From Geoalkalibacter halelectricus (lineage in GTDB: Bacteria; Desulfobacterota; Desulfuromonadia; Desulfuromonadales; Geoalkalibacteraceae), in assembly GCF_025263685.1 (NCBI RefSeq), contig NZ_CP092109.1, positions 1,861,001 to 1,925,000 on the forward strand: a stretch of 64,000 nucleotides of DNA, given 5' to 3'. Shown in pieces: positions 62,811 to 64,000 of the stretch; position 1 is the stretch's first letter, and each line of letters begins with the position of its first letter. The notes beneath the pieces are model-generated. The model worked only from the letters and a program-made list of their open reading frames with translations. It ran no database searches and was not told where the DNA came from. The position numbers and the translations under genes were made by a program.

Positions 62811-63293
62811 TCAGACGACGGGCCCGGCCTCGTGGCGCGCCGCGGGCACCTTGCGCGCCTGCAGCGGCTTGACCAGACAAGCGGCGCCCTGCGTGAGGTG
62901 ATGACGGAAGAACTCGTTGGCGTGCACCTCGGGGGGCACCTCCGTAGCGGCAAGGGCACGGTAGCCGCGCTCCGCGAAAAAGGCACCGCTCTCCCCGCCG
63001 GCGGCCAGGTAAAATTGGCGCGCGCCCTGCAAAGCCGCAAACCGCTCGATGCGCACCAGCAGCAGGGATCCGATGCCGCGACCGCGAAACGCCGGGGCCA
63101 CCGCCGGCGGGCGCAACAGCGCGGCCTCACCCAACACTTCCATGCCGACTATCCCCGCCAATTGCCCCTCCGCACGGCACATCAGCAGATGTTTGACTTT
63201 TTCGGCATCAAGATCCGCGTGATAGAGGCCGCACTCGGCCGACAAGGCCTTGATGGACGGCAGCAAGGGAGGTTGGGCGAAAATAAAGATCAT
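62811..63293 (-). CDS. GNAT-family N-acetyltransferase
   Basis: 160 residues. Acetyl-CoA pyrophosphate loop APAFRGRGIGSLLLVRIE and a following QGARQFYLAAGGESGAFFAERGYRA strand-helix typical of GNAT. ALLRPPAVAPAFRGRG resembles the arsinothricin/phosphinothricin-type branch. Substrate unknown. Start ATG 63293 has AGGAG 6 nt upstream. Confidence 0.88.
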   Translation of the reverse strand: MIFIFAQPPLLPSIKALSAECGLYHADLDAEKVKHLLMCRAEGQLAGIVGMEVLGEAALLRPPAVAPAFRGRGIGSLLLVRIERFAALQGARQFYLAAGGESGAFFAERGYRALAATEVPPEVHANEFFRHHLTQGAACLVKPLQARKVPAARHEAGPVV

Positions 63294-63324
63294 GACAACT
63301 CCTCAGAAATAAAAATCGTAACTA

Positions 63325-63366
63325 TTCACCCGCCTGTGGGATCGCAACCCCAAGGCTGATCAGTTA
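63325..63366 (+). repeat. Palindromic element, single-arm copy 5
   Basis: TTCACCCGCCTGTGGGATCG then CAACCCCAAGGCTGATCAGTTAC: the right flank plus one arm joined to the left flank (in reverse). It shares the terminal GTTACAAAA with copy 4. Between the VanZ stop and the GNAT start. Confidence 0.7.
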
Positions 63367-63376
63367 CAAAATGTCA

Positions 63377-63790
63377 TCATCGCCAGAAACGGCGCTGGAA
63401 CCAGGAGCAGAACCACAGGGCCAGAACGATGCCGAGGGAATTGAAAGCCACATCGCTCAGGGAGCCGAAGCGGCCGGGAACGGTGGTCTGGTACAACTCG
63501 TCGAGCACGCCATAGGAAAAAGCGATCAGACCCGCCGCGACCAGGCGGGTGCGTCCCGCAACACCCAGGGCCGCCAGCGCCCCGAACCACAGAAAGGCGA
63601 GAAAGCCGTAGAGAGGAATATGGAGAAAGTTCTGCAGCGTGGGCGGCATCCAGCCCAAGGCGCTTTTTTCCGGCGCGGCCAGGTCAAAGGAAATGGAGGA
63701 AAGACCGAATATCGCCACCATGAGCAGCAGCGGCAGGACCACGGCAATGCGTCGCTGCGCGGGAGAAAACCGATCTCGGACTTGGGGCAT
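63377..63790 (-). CDS. VanZ-like family membrane protein
   Basis: 137 residues, four hydrophobic segments (VVLPLLLMVAIFGLSSISF, FLHIPLYGFLAFLWFGALAA, LVAAGLIAFSYGVLDELYQ, DVAFNSLGIVLALWFCSWF). The DELYQ...GR...D pattern within SYGVLDELYQTTVPGRFGS and SDVAFNSLG is the VanZ/teicoplanin-resistance signature. Function in non-resistant bacteria is unclear. Start ATG 63790 is near a 165-bp element. Confidence 0.88.
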   Translation of the reverse strand: MPQVRDRFSPAQRRIAVVLPLLLMVAIFGLSSISFDLAAPEKSALGWMPPTLQNFLHIPLYGFLAFLWFGALAALGVAGRTRLVAAGLIAFSYGVLDELYQTTVPGRFGSLSDVAFNSLGIVLALWFCSWFQRRFWR

Positions 63791-63815
63791 GGTAAGAATC
63801 CTGATTGGCGGCCCT

Positions 63816-63980
63816 AGGAGGCTGTCGGACTATCCGGGCCGCAGCGAAAGTCTGGATGTTTGAGTCCGGATTTTGGCTCCTTTGAGAGTGCATAGCCGTA
63901 GCTACGTGCCGAAAAGGAGCCGGAATCCGGGCCAAACAGCCGGATTTGCAGCCGGCTCATGGATAGTCCGACAGCCTCCT
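63816..63980. mobile_element. 165-bp inverted-repeat element (MITE-like), copy B
   Basis: Ends AGGAGGCTGTCGGACTATCC and GGATAGTCCGACAGCCTCCT are perfect 20-bp inverted repeats. Reverse-complemented, the sequence aligns with 45496-45660 along its full 165 bp with roughly a dozen differences. No coding capacity. Lies upstream of the VanZ gene, probably in its promoter region. Confidence 0.88.
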
Positions 63981-64000
63981 AGAGAGCGGCCGCGCCGGCT

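Overview
The window is high-GC, gene-dense bacterial chromosome. Its gene content points to an acetate-oxidising, strictly anaerobic or microaerophilic Desulfuromonadia-type bacterium (Geobacter, Desulfuromonas or Geoalkalibacter relatives). The supporting genes are a sodium/acetate-type symporter with its DUF4212 partner and an IclR regulator, a two-gene oxoglutarate dehydrogenase, rubredoxin, rubrerythrin and a small ferredoxin, a GGDD-type phosphofructokinase and a SMUG1-type uracil glycosylase. This assignment is an inference from gene content. There is no rRNA or tRNA gene in the window.

Layout. 1-6.9 kb: end of the nrnA-truB-rpsO-pnp translation/RNA-decay cluster, dut, a DUF493 gene, a YciO/Sua5 protein and a small PDZ protein. 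6.9-12.4 kb: acetate/organic-acid uptake module (symporter, DUF4212 subunit, CBS-nucleotidyltransferase, IclR regulator). 12.8-14.3 kb: SMUG1 glycosylase, a 54-codon gene and a rubrerythrin-like protein. 14.5-23.1 kb: recC-recB-recD with 4-bp overlaps. 23.4-25.3 kb: HDOD and HD-GYP signalling proteins, convergent. 25.6-38.1 kb: a CRISPR-Cas island on the minus strand. In transcription order it holds cas3, cas5c, cas8c (with a predicted internal cas11c), cas7c, an unusual HEAT/zinc-finger/nuclease gene, cas4, cas1, cas2, a leader and 42 repeats. Its distal end is broken by an IS-like end and a truncated AT-rich ATPase gene. 38.3-42.0 kb: trkA-trkH and an exported hydrolase. 42.3-49.5 kb: two envelope proteins, an orphan NarL-type regulator, pgeF, rluD, a small gene and a HAD phosphatase. 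49.7-57.7 kb: XRE-cupin regulator, elbB, then rubredoxin-ferredoxin-lipB-lipA-trxB-pfk, membrane genes, a GemA-like gene, rpsU and a flavodoxin-fold protein. 57.8-63.8 kb: TM2 protein, odhB-sucA, a glycine-zipper lipoprotein, GNAT and VanZ genes.

How the genes work together. lipB/lipA make the lipoyl cofactor needed by the OdhB subunit encoded 5 kb away. The symporter feeds organic acids to the TCA cycle in which SucA/OdhB act. RecBCD and the type I-C CRISPR system are both anti-phage DNA-processing machineries.

Most notable observations: (1) a gene combining HEAT repeats, a CxxC-CxxC zinc finger and a PD-(D/E)XK-like nuclease sits inside the I-C cas operon between cas7 and cas4; (2) a family of about 125-bp palindromic elements (three full, two single-arm) whose arms co-vary; (3) two 165-bp inverted-repeat elements of identical length in opposite orientation at 45.5 and 63.8 kb; (4) 14-bp direct repeats bracketing the CRISPR island; (5) an OdhB that appears to have lost its peripheral-subunit-binding domain and carries an expandable EEK repeat instead.
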